Shown: piece by piece, positions 1 to 11,921 of the stretch | How the letters are laid out: the number at the start of each line of letters is the position of its first letter | Numbering within the stretch: position 1 is the stretch's first letter | From: Trema orientale | Taxonomy: Eukaryota; Streptophyta; Magnoliopsida; Rosales; Cannabaceae | Length of the DNA: 64,000 nt | Direction of reading: 5' to 3' | NCBI GenBank assembly: GCA_002914845.1 | Contig: JXTC01000135.1 | Coordinates: forward strand, 239,205 to 303,204 | Position numbers and translations under genes: made by a program | Notes under the pieces: generated by a model | Database searches by the model: none | Told to the model about the DNA's origin: nothing | Seen by the model: only the letters and a program-made list of their open reading frames with translations

Positions 1-300
1 TTCTCGTTTCTTCTCTCTGATTTTCTGGAGTTTACTCTCACTCGAAGAGAGCTTATCATACCTGGTTGTTTTTTTTTGCAGCTGGGTGTATCATTGAGAT
101 GAAGCTTTACCGATTTTCCTTTGCTAGTCTTTCTCTTCCTTGCCTCCTTGCTCGACGACAAGGAGGCAGCTAGGTGCACGATGAAAAGCAGAGGCCATGG
201 GTAGAATAGAACACGGGTTGAAGAGAAGAGAGTGGAAACCGAGGAGACAAAAAGGTAATTTAGGGCACGACTTTTGTGGGCTGTAATGGAATAGGCTTTC
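1..300 (+). other. possible terminal exon of an upstream gene
   Basis: A T-rich tract followed by a good 3' splice site ends at base 81. The sequence after it reads six codons (Leu-Gly-Val-Ser-Leu-Arg) and then TGA at 100-102. This could be the last exon and 3'UTR of a gene that starts before the window. It could equally be chance, because six codons identify nothing. Bases 300-600 show no recognisable gene. Confidence 0.2.
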
Positions 301-625
301 AATCACTTTAGTTTAGGAAAGCTTATTCTGTTGAGATTCTACAAGTTTAGTAGTACAAAATCGTTTTGTGATTCTTTCATTTCTTAGTTTGATTAGCTTG
401 CTGTAAATTAGCTGGGAGATTATGGGTATGATCGGATGAGATTGTATGGCTGTAAATGAGAGTAATTGTATATAACTTGATTGTAGGAAATCCTCCTCTA
501 TATATTGGTTCTACACGGACAGCAAAACATGAATGAGAAAAATATATCTTTCTTCATCCCTTATTTTGAGTTGGTACCAGAGCCAACCTTTTTTTTAAAT
601 AATAATAATAATAAAAAAAAAGGGA

Positions 626-787
626 GGACTACAGTAAAGGCGCCTTACGCAGGGCCACCCTTTATATACCGTTTGATGGGAATCTGTGGGGAATAACGGA
701 AATCTGTGGGAAATCTGTATATAAACAGATTCTCATCAAACGGTGAATAAATAGGACCTACGCAGGGACGCTATTGTAAACGTGCCC
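626..787 (+). mobile_element. 169-bp-family MITE, copy A (diverged)
   Basis: Inverted-repeat element matching three other copies in the window (40744-40912, 50059-50227, 50716-50884). The outer arms carry a CTACAGTA..GGCG core and a CCTACG(T/C)AGG palindrome. The inner arms are GTTTGATGGGAATCTG and its near complement. This is the most diverged copy: the core palindrome reads TACGCAGG and the right arm is eroded. It has no coding capacity. Confidence 0.75.
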
Positions 788-899
788 TAAAAAAAACAAA
801 ACAAAACATCAAACCAAAACCAAAACCAAACACAAACACAAACACTTGACCATCCAAACCACAGTAAATCAAAAGTATCAAAACCTTGAAACGCTCAAT

Positions 900-1037
900 C
901 GACCGCTGTGCCACCTTCCCGAGTTATCGAAACCACCGTGCTGCCTCGCGATCGACCATCATGCCGCTGTCGTAAGTCCTCAAAACCACCGTGCCGCCTC
1001 AGAATCGGACATTGTGCCGCTGTCGTAATTGACTCCA
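900..1037. repeat. 53-bp minisatellite, about 2.6 copies
   Basis: Units begin at 900, 953 and 1006 with CGACC/CGGAC followed by TGCCGCTGTCGTAA and AAACCACCGTGCCGCCTC blocks. Open frames on both strands here are products of the GC-rich repeat, not genes. An A/C-rich tract (AAACCA and CAAACA repeats) precedes it at 790-845. Confidence 0.75.
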
Positions 1038-1229
1038 CCTCAAAATCAATCTTGCCATACCTGGTTTTTTGTTTCCTCCTCTCTTTTTTTTTTCTCCGCG
1101 AATTCAATCTGGTGCGACTCAAACTGAGTCGATTTGAATATTTTTCGTCATTTCTAGGCCCAGATCCATGTACTTTCAAGTATAGGCCCATTCAATAATT
1201 GGACTCATTTATTTCTCTTATTCTTTTAG

Positions 1230-1642
1230 TGAAAATTAAGCCTAATACCCGTTTTTTAAAACTCATTTCAAAAATACCTGTTTGTAATTTTTCTTTCAAA
1301 AATACTCGTTTTTATAGTCCACATTTTATATGCAAAATATGAGTGGTCTACATTTACAATGTAAATTTTATCCATGAGGTACACATTTCATGTATAAAAT
1401 ATGAACGGTACACATTTTAAAATATGTGTCAATTTTTAGTGTAATTTTTATTCATAAAATGTAGAGCACAGTATACATTTAATACATGAAATATATACCG
1501 TAGTATACATTTCACGTGTAAAACAGTGGTGATCTACATTTTTCCCGAAAAAGTATAAAAACGGGTATTTATGAAATAAAAATAAAAAATAGTTATTTAT
1601 GAAAATATAGTTTTAAAAGTGCATATTTATGAACTTTTCCTA
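1230..1642. other. AT-rich region with inverted-repeat character
   Basis: No coding capacity. The left side carries ATACCCG(T)n, AAAATACC blocks. The right side carries their complement (AAAACGGGTATTTATGAAAT), and repeated TACATTT/AAAATAT motifs lie between. It looks like an old non-autonomous DNA element, but no boundaries or target duplication could be fixed. Confidence 0.35.
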
Positions 1643-1657
1643 TTCTTGTATCGTATT

Positions 1658-1976
1658 TTTTTGATAACTAAAAAGGGGAGGAGGGGGCGACCAGCGTGGC
1701 AACCCTCCCTGGGCGTGATCATGGGAGCTCCAACCCCGTTCAAGAATGTTCCCCAAGACCCTATCGACCAGGTCGCCACCATCGGGCGGTGGAGTGAGTC
1801 ACCTGAACCCTAACTGAATAACTAGCGAGAACGGCACCCTGGGGCAGAGGCCGGGGGCATGGGCTAGCAGGTAGGTACCCTCACATTTAAGACTCCCGAA
1901 GGAGTCACCCAGTTCGAACCCACGACCTCCAACACCCACGATAACAGCGCTGCCACTAGACCACATGTTCGGTGGT
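1658..1976 (-). mobile_element. tRNA-derived SINE with 15-bp target-site duplication
   Basis: Read on the minus strand, the element begins ACCACCGAACATGTGGTCTAGTGGCAGC. Within this is a tRNA A-box-like TGGTCTAGTGG, followed downstream by a B-box-like GGGTTCGAACTGG. It ends TTTTTAGTTATCAAAAA. An exact 15-bp direct repeat, TTCTTGTATCGTATT, flanks it at 1643-1657 and 1977-1991, as expected for LINE-assisted insertion. The body is GC-rich against AT-rich flanks. Both promoter boxes and the tail are present, so this appears to be a full-length copy. Confidence 0.85.
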
Positions 1977-2319
1977 TTCTTGTATCGTATTAGACATATA
2001 TATATATATACACATATGGGATTTCATGGGTTTTACCGCAAGAACAAAAAAATATTACAAACATACAGTACTGTAAAATAATTAATTTCCATACTGAATA
2101 ATATGGGTGTATTTTCAAAAAAAAAAAAGAGAGTGAAATACGCGGTGGTGCTGTAGTAAATAAATCAATCATTTCTGGTTATCTATATTCAAAAAAACGT
2201 GATTGGGCATATGCGTGTATCCTCCGTGTGCAAGGCTCAATCTTCCACAAGTTAACTTTTGAGTGTTTTTCTCCCCTTTTTTTTCTTTTTTTTTGGGGAA
2301 TTTACACCTAGGGGGTCTA

Positions 2320-3050
2320 ATAAATCCTTGTGATGAAAAATAGGACTCACTCATTAATATTTTCAAAACTAACCCCAATTGCCATGTCTCATATATAAAA
2401 TTACTTGGATACCCTATTTCTTCAACAAACTTCAAACTACTTTAGCCACCACCACCGGTCTCGATCCCAACCCCGGCGGCGGCGCCTCCACTCGACTAGG
2501 GTCGAAAATTTTCGACCGTAGTCGAACTTGTTCGACCACTTCTCTCGGTTGTTCCGATCGTTTTTCAACCGGTGGCCGGAAAATTTCGACTCCAGTCGAA
2601 AATATTCGACTGGGGTAACAATTCGACTGGGGTCGAAGCCACCGATTGAAAATTTCGACCGGCGTTCGACCACCGCTCTCGGTTGTTCCGGTCGTTTTTT
2701 GACCAGTGGCTAGAAAATTTCGACCCCAATCGAAAATGTTCGACTGGGGTCAAACCACTGTTCGACCGTAGTCGAAAATGTTCGACTGGGGTCGAAGCCA
2801 CTGGTCGAAAATTTCGACCGGCATTCGACCGTGGTCGAAAATTTCGACCCCAGTCGAACGTAGCCGGCCGTCTTCCCGGCACCGCCTCCGTCACTTTTGA
2901 TTTTTTCGACTTGGTCGAAAATTTTCGACTAGGGTCGAGTCAGGGATAATTTTGGAACTCCGAAATATTCATTAAATGACATGGCAATAAAAGTCATATT
3001 TTTGTAAATGATTTATAAGTTGTCCCTTTTTTCATCACATATATTAAAAG
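2320..3050. mobile_element. inverted-repeat element with TCGA-saturated core
   Basis: The outer parts (about 2320-2400 and 2970-3045) are imperfect inverted repeats sharing GACATGGCAAT and TTTTTCATCACA blocks. Between them, 2460-2940 is packed with TTCGAC/GTCGAA motifs, often as the palindrome TTCGACTGGGGTCGAA. I counted about 30 TCGA tetramers by hand. Frames open on both strands encode only repetitive Arg/Ser/Gly/Phe-rich peptides and are artefacts. Long arms suggest a Mutator-like non-autonomous element, but no target duplication was found. Confidence 0.6.
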
Positions 3051-3107
3051 ATGGTCAAAATTGATAATCCCTCTTTTTTTTTTCCCATTCCAAATATATT
3101 CTCATTG

Positions 3108-4800
3108 AACACAATTATTCCTTTTTTTTCAATTTCTCATTTCTTAATTCTTTTTTTTTTCTTTTCCTCCTTTTTCAATTTTATTTTTTAAGAATAATTT
3201 TTTTTCTTCTCTTAGAAATAGAAGGTTCCGCTTATTTAATTTGGTTATTAATTACGAACCAAATTTATTATAGTTTCTCATTTTTCTAGTTACCAATTTC
3301 TATTTTCTCTAGTTATTTTGGTTACCAGGCTTATAACTAATTCGGTTATTGGTTTTTGCTTATCATTTTGATTACTAGTTACCGCTTTTGATTATTGGCT
3401 ACCACTTTTGGTTATTGGTTACTAGTTTCTAATTACAATTACTAATTTGGTTATTAGTTTATGGTTATTGATTATTACTACCAATTTAGTTACTTGACCC
3501 CATTATTCTTTTTTTTAATTTCTTTTTTTTTTAATTCTTTTTTTTCTTCTCCTCATTTTTCAATTTTTTTTAAAGAAAAAAAAATATTTTCTTAAAGAAG
3601 AAAAAAATATTTTCTCTTTTCTTCTCTTAGAAATATAATAGACCTCTTATTCATTTTGATTAGTAGTTATTATTTACTGATCATTAATTACGACCAAATT
3701 TATTGTTATTACTCATTTTTTTAGTTACCAATTTCTTTATATATATATATATATATATTGGGGTTGGGGGATTGAACTCTCTGATTACCAATTTTTGGTA
3801 CCTTTAGTTATTTTAGTTACTATTCTTGTAACCAATTTGGTTATTGGTTTTTTTATTATCATTTTGGTTACTGGTTATCACTTTTGGCTATTGGTTTATG
3901 GTTAGTTACATGTTTCTAATTACCATTATTTATTTATTTTTTAATTTCTCATTTTTTTAATTCTTTTTTTTTTCATTTCCTCAATTTTCAAACTTTTTTA
4001 AGAAGAAAAAAAATGTTTTCTTCTCTTAGATATAGAAGGGACCTCTTACTCAATTTGGTTACCAGTTAGTGTCTATTAGTTATTAATTACGAACCAAATT
4101 TATTATTGTGACTTATTTATCTGGTACCAATTTCTAGTACCTCTAGTTATTTTAGTTACCAGCCTCGTAATTAATTCGGTTATTGGTTTTTGGTTACTAT
4201 TTAGTTACTGGTTACCACTTTTGGTTTTTGGTTTATGGTTACCGGTTATAACTACCAATTTAGTTGTTGAACCCATTATTCCTTCTTTTTAATTTCTCAT
4301 TTTTTTTAGTTCTTTTTGTTTCGTCTCCTCTTTTTTCAATTGTTTTAAAGAAAAAAAAGATTTTCTTCTCTAGGAAATAGAATGGCCTTTTTATTCAATT
4401 TGGTTACTAGTTATTATTTACTGGTTGCTAATTACAAACTAAATTTATTACAGTTTCTCATTCCTCTAGTTACTAATTTTTGGTATCTCTAATTATTTTG
4501 GTTACGAGTCTTCTAATCAATTTGGTTCTTAGTTTTTGGTCACTTCTTTTAGTTACTGGTTACTACTTTGGTTATTGGTTATTAGTTTTTGGTTACCGCT
4601 TTTGATTATTGGTTACCACTTTGGTTATTGGTTACTAATTTCTAGTTTCTAGTTACAACTACTAATTTTATTATTAGTTTCTAGTTACCCGTTATTACTA
4701 CAAATTTAGTTGCTGGTTTTTAGTTATCACTACTAATTTGGTTATCAATTTCTTTAGTTCCTGGTTTCCAGTTTCTTTAGTTACTTATTACAAGTCACAC
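3108..4800. repeat. degenerate tandem array of about 350-425-bp units, four copies
   Basis: Each unit begins with (A/C)ATTATTC followed by a T-rich tract. It continues through TTCTTCTCTTAGAAATAGAA and ATTACGAACCAAATTTATTA, and ends in a run of TTGGTTATTGGTTA-like motifs. Unit starts fall near 3108, 3499, 3924 and 4271. A TA microsatellite interrupts the second unit at about 3740. No open reading frame of note. Confidence 0.65.
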
Positions 4801-5093
4801 CAATTCGATTTGGTCACTTATTCAACATCAAAATATTTATACTACGAAGAAAAAAATCGAAATACATGACCATATTTTTTAAAAAAACAAAAACTACAAA
4901 CGAAAAAAAGAACGATAATAACAAGAGGTGACGTTTATTCACTGTACATTCTTTCATGGGCAAAATGATGGTCATTTGGCACATACATTCATAAATTCAT
5001 ACATAAAAATAAATATATATATTAACTGAAATCACTATCCTTAAAAGATATTTATCTGCAAATCCCATCTAGGATGAGCTTAGAAGTAGCTTC

Positions 5094-7290
5094 TGTAACA
5101 CCTCCTAGCTTATCTATATGACTTATAGGTCAAACTAGGAAGTATTATTCTTTTATAAACCATAACTTTAGTTTTGTTCAAAAACGTGGCTAATTTAAAC
5201 TTTTTAAACTCTAAAACAAGAGAAGTTGCGTGGCATTATATTTTTTTTTGTGTCTTTATAAAATGTAAAACCAAAAAGTATATCAGTTTATCTTGCCATC
5301 AGCAGTAATATTTATAGCACATCAAAATGTTAAAATACAAAAACATCACCCACAAGTCAAGCTTGTCTACATTTGTATGATCATAGCGACAAGAAAGCGT
5401 GCTAGCCAACCAGTAACTCTATACATCATATATCTCCTCACATGCATCACAGGAATTAAATGAGCTAATACTCAGTAAATAAAGATCATGCATGATCGTG
5501 AACGTATTTTATGCATAAACTTTATTGAAATTCTCATTGTACTCTTTCTTTCATAACTTTTCATTTTGATACATTTTTCTTAGAAAACGTTTCTTTATAG
5601 GACCCTTAAATATACTACAAAGTCGCAGTAATCAGTAGGCCATGCCCACTTATGCAGGAAGGAAACACACGGCCAATGCAAACCATACCTATCTAACACA
5701 GACCGAATAGGTAATGCATGTCAAATAACTTATAGTACAATGTTTAATCTCAGTAGTCGGTAAGTTATGCCCACCTATGAGAGAAAGATGTCTGTACAAA
5801 CTATACCTACCTAATGCAGATAGACTAAATAATGTACTTAAAACATATTTTGTAAAATCAATACAATAATACAACTTTAAATCCAATACATGAATAACTT
5901 CACTTCTTTGAAAATCATGCTTAAATGATCATGTCATGCTTATATCTTTCATGAACTTACAACAACTATAGGAATAACATGTAATTAATATAATACACAC
6001 AATCATGTAAGAAAATATCTGGTATTTACTAGTGTACTTGTGAAGTAGTTAAAATAAATCTTTACTTTGTGTCAAGTAGAAAAGATAGTGAAAATAGTCA
6101 GTGTCCTCTGTAGCAAGGTGTACGGAAGACCTGATATCAATTTTATTACTAGAATGATCAATACAATGTAAAATGCTTAAAGAAAATGACCACAAGACTG
6201 AAATCACAACTTTCACAAAATTAGGAAACTTAATCACAATATGACCCAAAAGTGTACAAGTGACATGAGGTATGTAATAGCCAATGACTAGCATTAAAAA
6301 CTGATTAAAATCATCAAAACAAGAATGTTAGTTCCTTAGTACAAAAATGATCCAAAATAGAACATAATTTCGTAAAAACTAGTCCATTTGCTTCTAAATA
6401 GTACCATTTGGTTTTATAAATATTTGGACAGTACCTCTCCTATTTTTAGGACATTCTCACATCTTTTAAATCATGGTTTAGACCTGCAATAAAAATTGAC
6501 AAGCCAATTCCTACATAAACACATCAAAGAGGATCATTTAGAATAACCTAAGTATACTTGAATTCCTTTTGGTTTAGACAAAGTTTAAATCCACTTTTAC
6601 ACTTGTATATCATTACAACTAGCAAGTAAATAGATGTAATATACATAAAAAGATCAATATCTTACACATTTTAAGTAAAGAAATTAAATTATAAGTGTAG
6701 ACAATTTATTCCAAAAATGAAAATACTTGAATTCACAAATAGCAAATTTTGGGTCTTTAAGTCTAACTTTAATCCTCCACTTAAATTCTATATTTATAGC
6801 AATATATAAGGTTTTCTAGGACCTTTATTCATCAAATAAAAGCTTTGATTAAGAGCTAAAACAAAAGAAATAAATTACCAATTATAAATTCCACAAAAAA
6901 TTCACCTTAACTAGTTTGAACTTTTGTTATAGCTCTTGCCTTTTACTTCTATAAAACTGATTTCTAAGGCTTAGAAATAAACTTTAGGACTCAAGAGGAC
7001 CTGAAAAAACTCTTACTTAAGTTGCAGCAAGTGGAGAATTTCAATTAGAAAATAACACTAAAGAAGAAGAACTCGTAGATTGACCTTGACTAGTTTGGAT
7101 CTATCTTGCTTTTTAGAGCTCCAACTTAAGTTCTACTGCTTGAAAACTATTGGATATGGCTAAGAGAAGTTGAGAGAAGCCTATGTGCTATCTTCAAAAA
7201 CAAGAGAATTATAGACCGTTATAAAGTATGCTAAGGCTATGATTATTAACTGACTGCACTTGCTTCAAAATGAAATAAAGCACCAAAGAA
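5094..7290. repeat. LTR-like interspersed repeat starting TGTAACACCTCC
   Basis: Long AT-rich non-coding block. It starts with TGTAACACCTCC and shares this start, and an ATGAGCTAA..CAGTAA block about 370 bp in, with the sequence from 62158 to the window end. TGTAACACC is a common LTR start in plants. Inside, two diverged copies of a roughly 125-bp unit (cores ATGCCCAC(T/C)TATG near 5643 and 5767) lie in tandem. Neither the right end nor a partner LTR was identified. Confidence 0.4.
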
Positions 7291-7739
7291 GTGCCTTAAA
7301 AGAAAAGGAAAAGGAAGTTTTTTTTCTTAAAAAAAGAGGAGAGATGAGAGAAAAAACTATTGAATCATCCGGGACAAAATCTGTTCATATTGTTGTGTAG
7401 TCTGAAGGTGTCTTTAATACAGGAATAATTCTTAGTGAATCAAGCTATGATGTTTGGTTCCAACTAATGGAGAAGCATATCGCTGAGAGAGAAAAACTCT
7501 CCTGGCAAGACAAAATCACCTACTGAATCAGACGATAGATATGAAAAGTAACATGCTGAAAATCAGAAAGTGAAGAGATAGTCGTTAATATCCATGAATC
7601 CAAAAATTATGAAGCGTTACTTATGCTTATCCACCGCTCAGGAAATCTGAAGTGCATTATCAAAGGCTTTCTATTATGGAAGTGATAAAATGCAAGTTTT
7701 CAATTTGAATCAAAAGGCTTTCACTGCTTGACAAAATGG

Positions 7740-10700
7740 CAAGTCTCTCTCTATATATTAAGGAGAGTTAACTGAGATCTTTCGTGAATTAGATCATCGA
7801 GATAAGATAGTTATGAAAGATCCTGAAGAAATTGCAGCATACCAAAAATCCATTGAACAACTACGGGTACACATCTTTCTTGTTGGACTGGACAGTGACT
7901 TCGAACAAATTCAAATAGAGATTCTACGCAAAGATCCAGAACCTGATTTAGAAGAAAGCTATACATTGATTCAACGAGAGGCAATACGTCATGCTACTTT
8001 GAAAGGGGAATCTGACAATTCTGATACCTTAACTATGGTAGCTCGATTGTGACCAACTCAAAATTGGCAAGACCGTTCTAAGACCAATTATCTTAAGAAA
8101 ACCCCTATTATCCTAAGACAACCCCTAGGATATGTTTGGTTCATTAGAATGGAATAGGAATGGTAATGGGAATCGTAATTGAATGGAATTAGAATGAGAA
8201 TAGGAATGATATTCCATTGTTTGGTTGACGTAGTAGAATAGAATGGAATAAGTATTATATTGACCAAAATATTCTTACTTTAAGATATCTTAATTGGGCA
8301 AAAATAGAAATTGAGGTTTTAAAGAGATTGACAAAAAGATGGAATCATAATTCCATAGTTTTTTTAGTGGAATTACAATTCCATTATTTGATGAAATTAA
8401 GATTACTATGGAACAAGAATTCCTTAGCCTAATATAAAACCAAACAATGGAATGAGTTTTTTGTTGGAATGGTCTTTCTATTCTAAGACCCATTCTATTG
8501 AACCAAACATGACCCTAGTGTTGATGAGCCTACCCTCAAATACCATCACTACGATAAGATTGGTCATACTCAGAGTCACTATTTTGAACTTATGAGATAT
8601 CCAGAATAGTGAGATCATAATTGCGATCAGCAGAAGAAGGATTCCAAGAAGACCTCAACTGTAATTATTGCCGAAATAAAAACAGAGAATAATGTTGCTG
8701 AAAAGGCCTCTACATTGGTAGCTGCTATAGATAATGGTAGTAAGATTTTAAATGTTTCTGTACCTATTAATAGTACACGGATAATTGATTCTAGTGCTAC
8801 AGATCATATGACTTTTGATTCTAGATAGATCTCACTCCTGAAACCTTCCTCACAAAAAATTGTTTCCATAGCCAATGGTAACACGACCCCAGTTATTAGG
8901 GAAGGATCCTTACCCCTTACTGATACTTTGAATTTGGATTTAGTTTTAGTTGTTCCATCTTTGGATTACAATATTTTGTCAATTTCTCAGATCACTGCAA
9001 TCTTATCTTGTATTGTCATTTTTTGGCCTAAATTTTATGTATTTAAGGGTATCCAAACAAGACAAATGATTGGTTGTGATATTAAGTGAGGGAAACTGTA
9101 TTATTTGGACTTATAATTGAAGGATTCCAACAAGTTCCAAGAAGCTTCTATAATAGATGGGTTTGATGGGGAGAAGAAGAAATCTAAAATTTGGTTGTGA
9201 CATTAACGCATGGGGCATGCTTCCTTTGGTTATAAAAACAAATTGTTCCCTAGTTTGTTTGCAAAGTGTGATGTTTCTAGTTTTCGCTGTGATATTTGTG
9301 AACTAGCAAAAAGCCATCGTGCTTTATTTCTGTTAACTTTGAATAAAAGTCCACTTCCTTTTATGATTATACATTCTGATATTTGGGGCCTATCTAAAGT
9401 CACAACTTTGGGTAGATCACGTTGGTTTGTTACTTTTATTGATGACTGTATCAGAATGACCTGGTTATGTCTAATAAAATCCAAAAGTGAAGTGAACTTG
9501 TTATTTCAAAAATTTCATAGAATGATCAGAACTCGGTACAACGCAAAGATGCAAGTTCTTTACAGTAACAATGGTGGAGAATATCAAAGTTCTGATCTTC
9601 AACGGTATCTTGAAGCACATAGAACCATTCATCAGACTACTTGTTCCGATACACCCCAGCAGAATGGAGTTACTGAATGAAAAAATCGATACTTGTTGGA
9701 AATTGTTCGAGCCTCCTTGATAGCAACACATATGTCGATATATTATTGGGGAGAAGCAATCACCTTTACTACATACTTAATTAATCAGCTACCTTCTAGC
9801 TCACTTGACTTTCAGACACCTCTCTAAGCTTTGACTAATGTTGTAGTTGCCCCAGCTATCCTAGATCCGTCTCTTTGTGTTTTTGGTTGTGTTGTATTTG
9901 TCCACCTCCATAAGTATCAGTGCAACAAGTTAACTCCTTGAGCATTGCGACGTGTGTTTGTTAGATATGCCTTATACCAAAAAGGATATCGATGTTATCA
10001 TCCTTCAACTCAACGAATGTTTATCACGATAGATGTGGTGTTTCATAAAGACAAGATGTATTTTTCCTCTGAGTTTGAACTTCAGGGGGAATACCATCAG
10101 GAAATTCAGACTCTCGATTATGATTATCACATCTATGAGGAAGGAAAATCCGAACAATATAAACCAGTTAATCAGGAAATGGGTAAATTGGATATAAGTG
10201 GCATAACTTTGGAACCTAGTGGTGATGAGCACCCATAGGCTGAAGAAATAACAGAAGACGAAAGAAACACTCAACCTCTACCACCATCCGAATAATTTGG
10301 GTATAAGAACTCCTTAGTTGATATACCAAACCAATCATTGTCTGCTGAGGATGTTCTTAATTTAGAGTCTAAGCCATCTAGAAAACACTTACCACATCAT
10401 CATACTATAGGTTCTTTTAGCCAACATATGAACCTGAACTTTCTAGTAAAGTCAAATATCCTATGAGTAACTATATGTCTAACAATCATTTGTCTGAATC
10501 AAATAAGTCATTTGTAAATTAATTATCTACTGTAGCTACTCCTAACAGTGTGCAAGAAGCTTTAGCTGATCCAAGATGGAAAGCAGCTATAAATGAGGAG
10601 ATGAAATCATTGCAGAAAAATGAGACGTGGGAACTCGTGGAGTGTCCACCAGGAAAGAAGCCAATCGGGTGTCTTTGGATTTATACTGTAAAGTACAAGG

Positions 10701-11630
10701 CAGATGATAGTATTGAACACTTTAAAGTAAGACTAGTAGCAAAAAAGTACTCAAACTTATAGGATCGACTACACAGAAACTTCTGCACCCATAGCTAAGA
10801 TCAACACAATTCGAGTATTACTGTCTTTAGTAGCAAGCTTGGATTGGCCGTTACAATAGTTCGATGTGAAGAACACCTTTCTGCATGGTGAATTGACTGA
10901 AGAAGTATACATGGAACTTTCACCTGGATGTATGGCATCAGAAAAGCAGAGTCAAAAGGTATGTAGATTGAAAAAGACATTATATGAGTTGAAGCAATCC
11001 CCGAGAGTATGGTTTAGTAGACTCACAAAGTCAATGATAGCTTTTGGCTACCGTCAAAGTAATTCAGATCACACTTTGTTCCCAAAGAAACAAAATGATA
11101 AGATTACAACACTCATAATATATGTGGATGGCATGGTGATTACGGGAAATGATCCTGAAGAAAGAAAAGCCCTACATAATTATTTGTCTAGAGAATTTTT
11201 GAAATAAAAGATCTAGGTCTTCTAGAATACTTTCTTAGGATTGAAGTTTCTCGATCAAGAATAAGAATTTTTCTATCTCAAAGAAAATGTCTTAGATCTT
11301 TTACAGGAGACTGGAATGTCAGGATGTCAACTTGTAGGTACACAAATAGAAGAATGTCTGAAATTGTGTGCTGAACCTAATCAAATACCTGCTAATAAAG
11401 AAAGATACCAAAGACTTGTGGGGAGATACAAAGCCAGATCTTACGTATGGATCAAGTGTAGTGAGTCAATACATGCATAATCCTAGAGAGCAACATATGA
11501 ATGCAATCATGGGCATTTTAAGGAATCTGAAAAGTGCTCTTAGAAAAAGAATTTTGTTCACTAAAAATGGTGATCACCATAGTATAGAAGTATATACTGA
11601 TACTATTACTGCAGATGATAGGCGCTCTAT
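7740..11630 (+). pseudogene. dead Ty1/copia retrotransposon polyprotein
   Basis: Domains follow copia order on the plus strand: gag (open at 7813-8052), a degenerate zinc knuckle near 8530-8610 in which cysteines are replaced (YHHYDKIGHTQSH), protease near 8776-8823, integrase at 9210-9680, reverse transcriptase at 10540-11207, and RNase H-like sequence to about 11620. Many in-frame stops and frameshifts break the reading frame. The protease triad reads DSS where DSG/DTG is expected. The reverse-transcriptase box reads YVDG (11121-11132) instead of YVDD. RNase H stops after the DDRRS block. No LTR pair was recognised at either end, and a Tourist-like MITE is inserted at 8128-8514. The element cannot move by itself. 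Confidence 0.88.
8128..8514. mobile_element. Tourist-like (PIF/Harbinger) MITE nested in copia gag
   Basis: The 387-bp element has inverted ends GGATATGTTTGGTTCATTAG and GGTCATGTTTGGTTCAATAG (right end complemented), each followed by AATGG. It is flanked by the 3-bp direct repeat CTA at 8125-8127 and 8515-8517. GG..TGTTTGGTT ends with a 3-bp target duplication are typical of Tourist-like elements; the usual target is TWA, so CTA is a variant. It separates gag from the zinc-knuckle region, so it inserted after the copia element. Confidence 0.82.
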
Positions 11631-11776
11631 TCTTTATTCCATTCCTATTACCAATTAACATTCCATTTTTATTTTGTAACCAAACACCACTTAATACGTC
11701 AAATAAGTGGGACATTATTACTGGTGGAGAGAGTATATTTAGCACCCTCGTAGTACCATTTATCCTGTTTGTAATC
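11623..11776. mobile_element. probable Tourist-like MITE fragment
   Basis: Copia RNase H homology ends abruptly after the DDRRS codons. The next bases (ATTCCATTCCTATTACCAATT, then GTAACCAAACACCAC) read in reverse as GGTGTTTGGTTAC and GGAATGGAAT, the motifs of the MITE at 8128-8514. Only one end is visible, so the limits are uncertain. Confidence 0.35.
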
Positions 11777-11921
11777 CTAATTTCACTCCTGAAGAAAGGA
11801 AAAAAAAAATTGAAAAAAAAAAGAATCTGACCAATCTGACTCACTCGTCAGTTGCTCATTTTTCTCAGCGCCCTTTCCCCTTTGCAAATTAGCAAAAGAT
11901 CAGAAAGAAGCAAGCAAAGCA

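Noticed and set aside
908-1191. Open frames of about 97 codons on both strands
   Set aside because: They lie over the 53-bp minisatellite; the peptides mirror the repeat and resemble no protein.
1985-2435. Possible genes on the minus strand at 1990-2435
   Set aside because: Frames are short, contain TA-repeat and poly-Lys stretches, and overlap transposon flanks.
2460-2940. CRISPR-like array in the TCGA-rich block
   Set aside because: Spacing is irregular, repeats are short and palindromic, and the genome is a plant's.
2379-2949. Several overlapping frames encoding Arg/Ser/Phe-rich peptides
   Set aside because: They come from the TCGA palindromes, which read open in many phases on both strands; no start context or domain.
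11368-11844. A separate small gene before the helicase
   Set aside because: The plus frame is the end of the copia polyprotein and the minus frame is an antisense shadow over MITE-like sequence.
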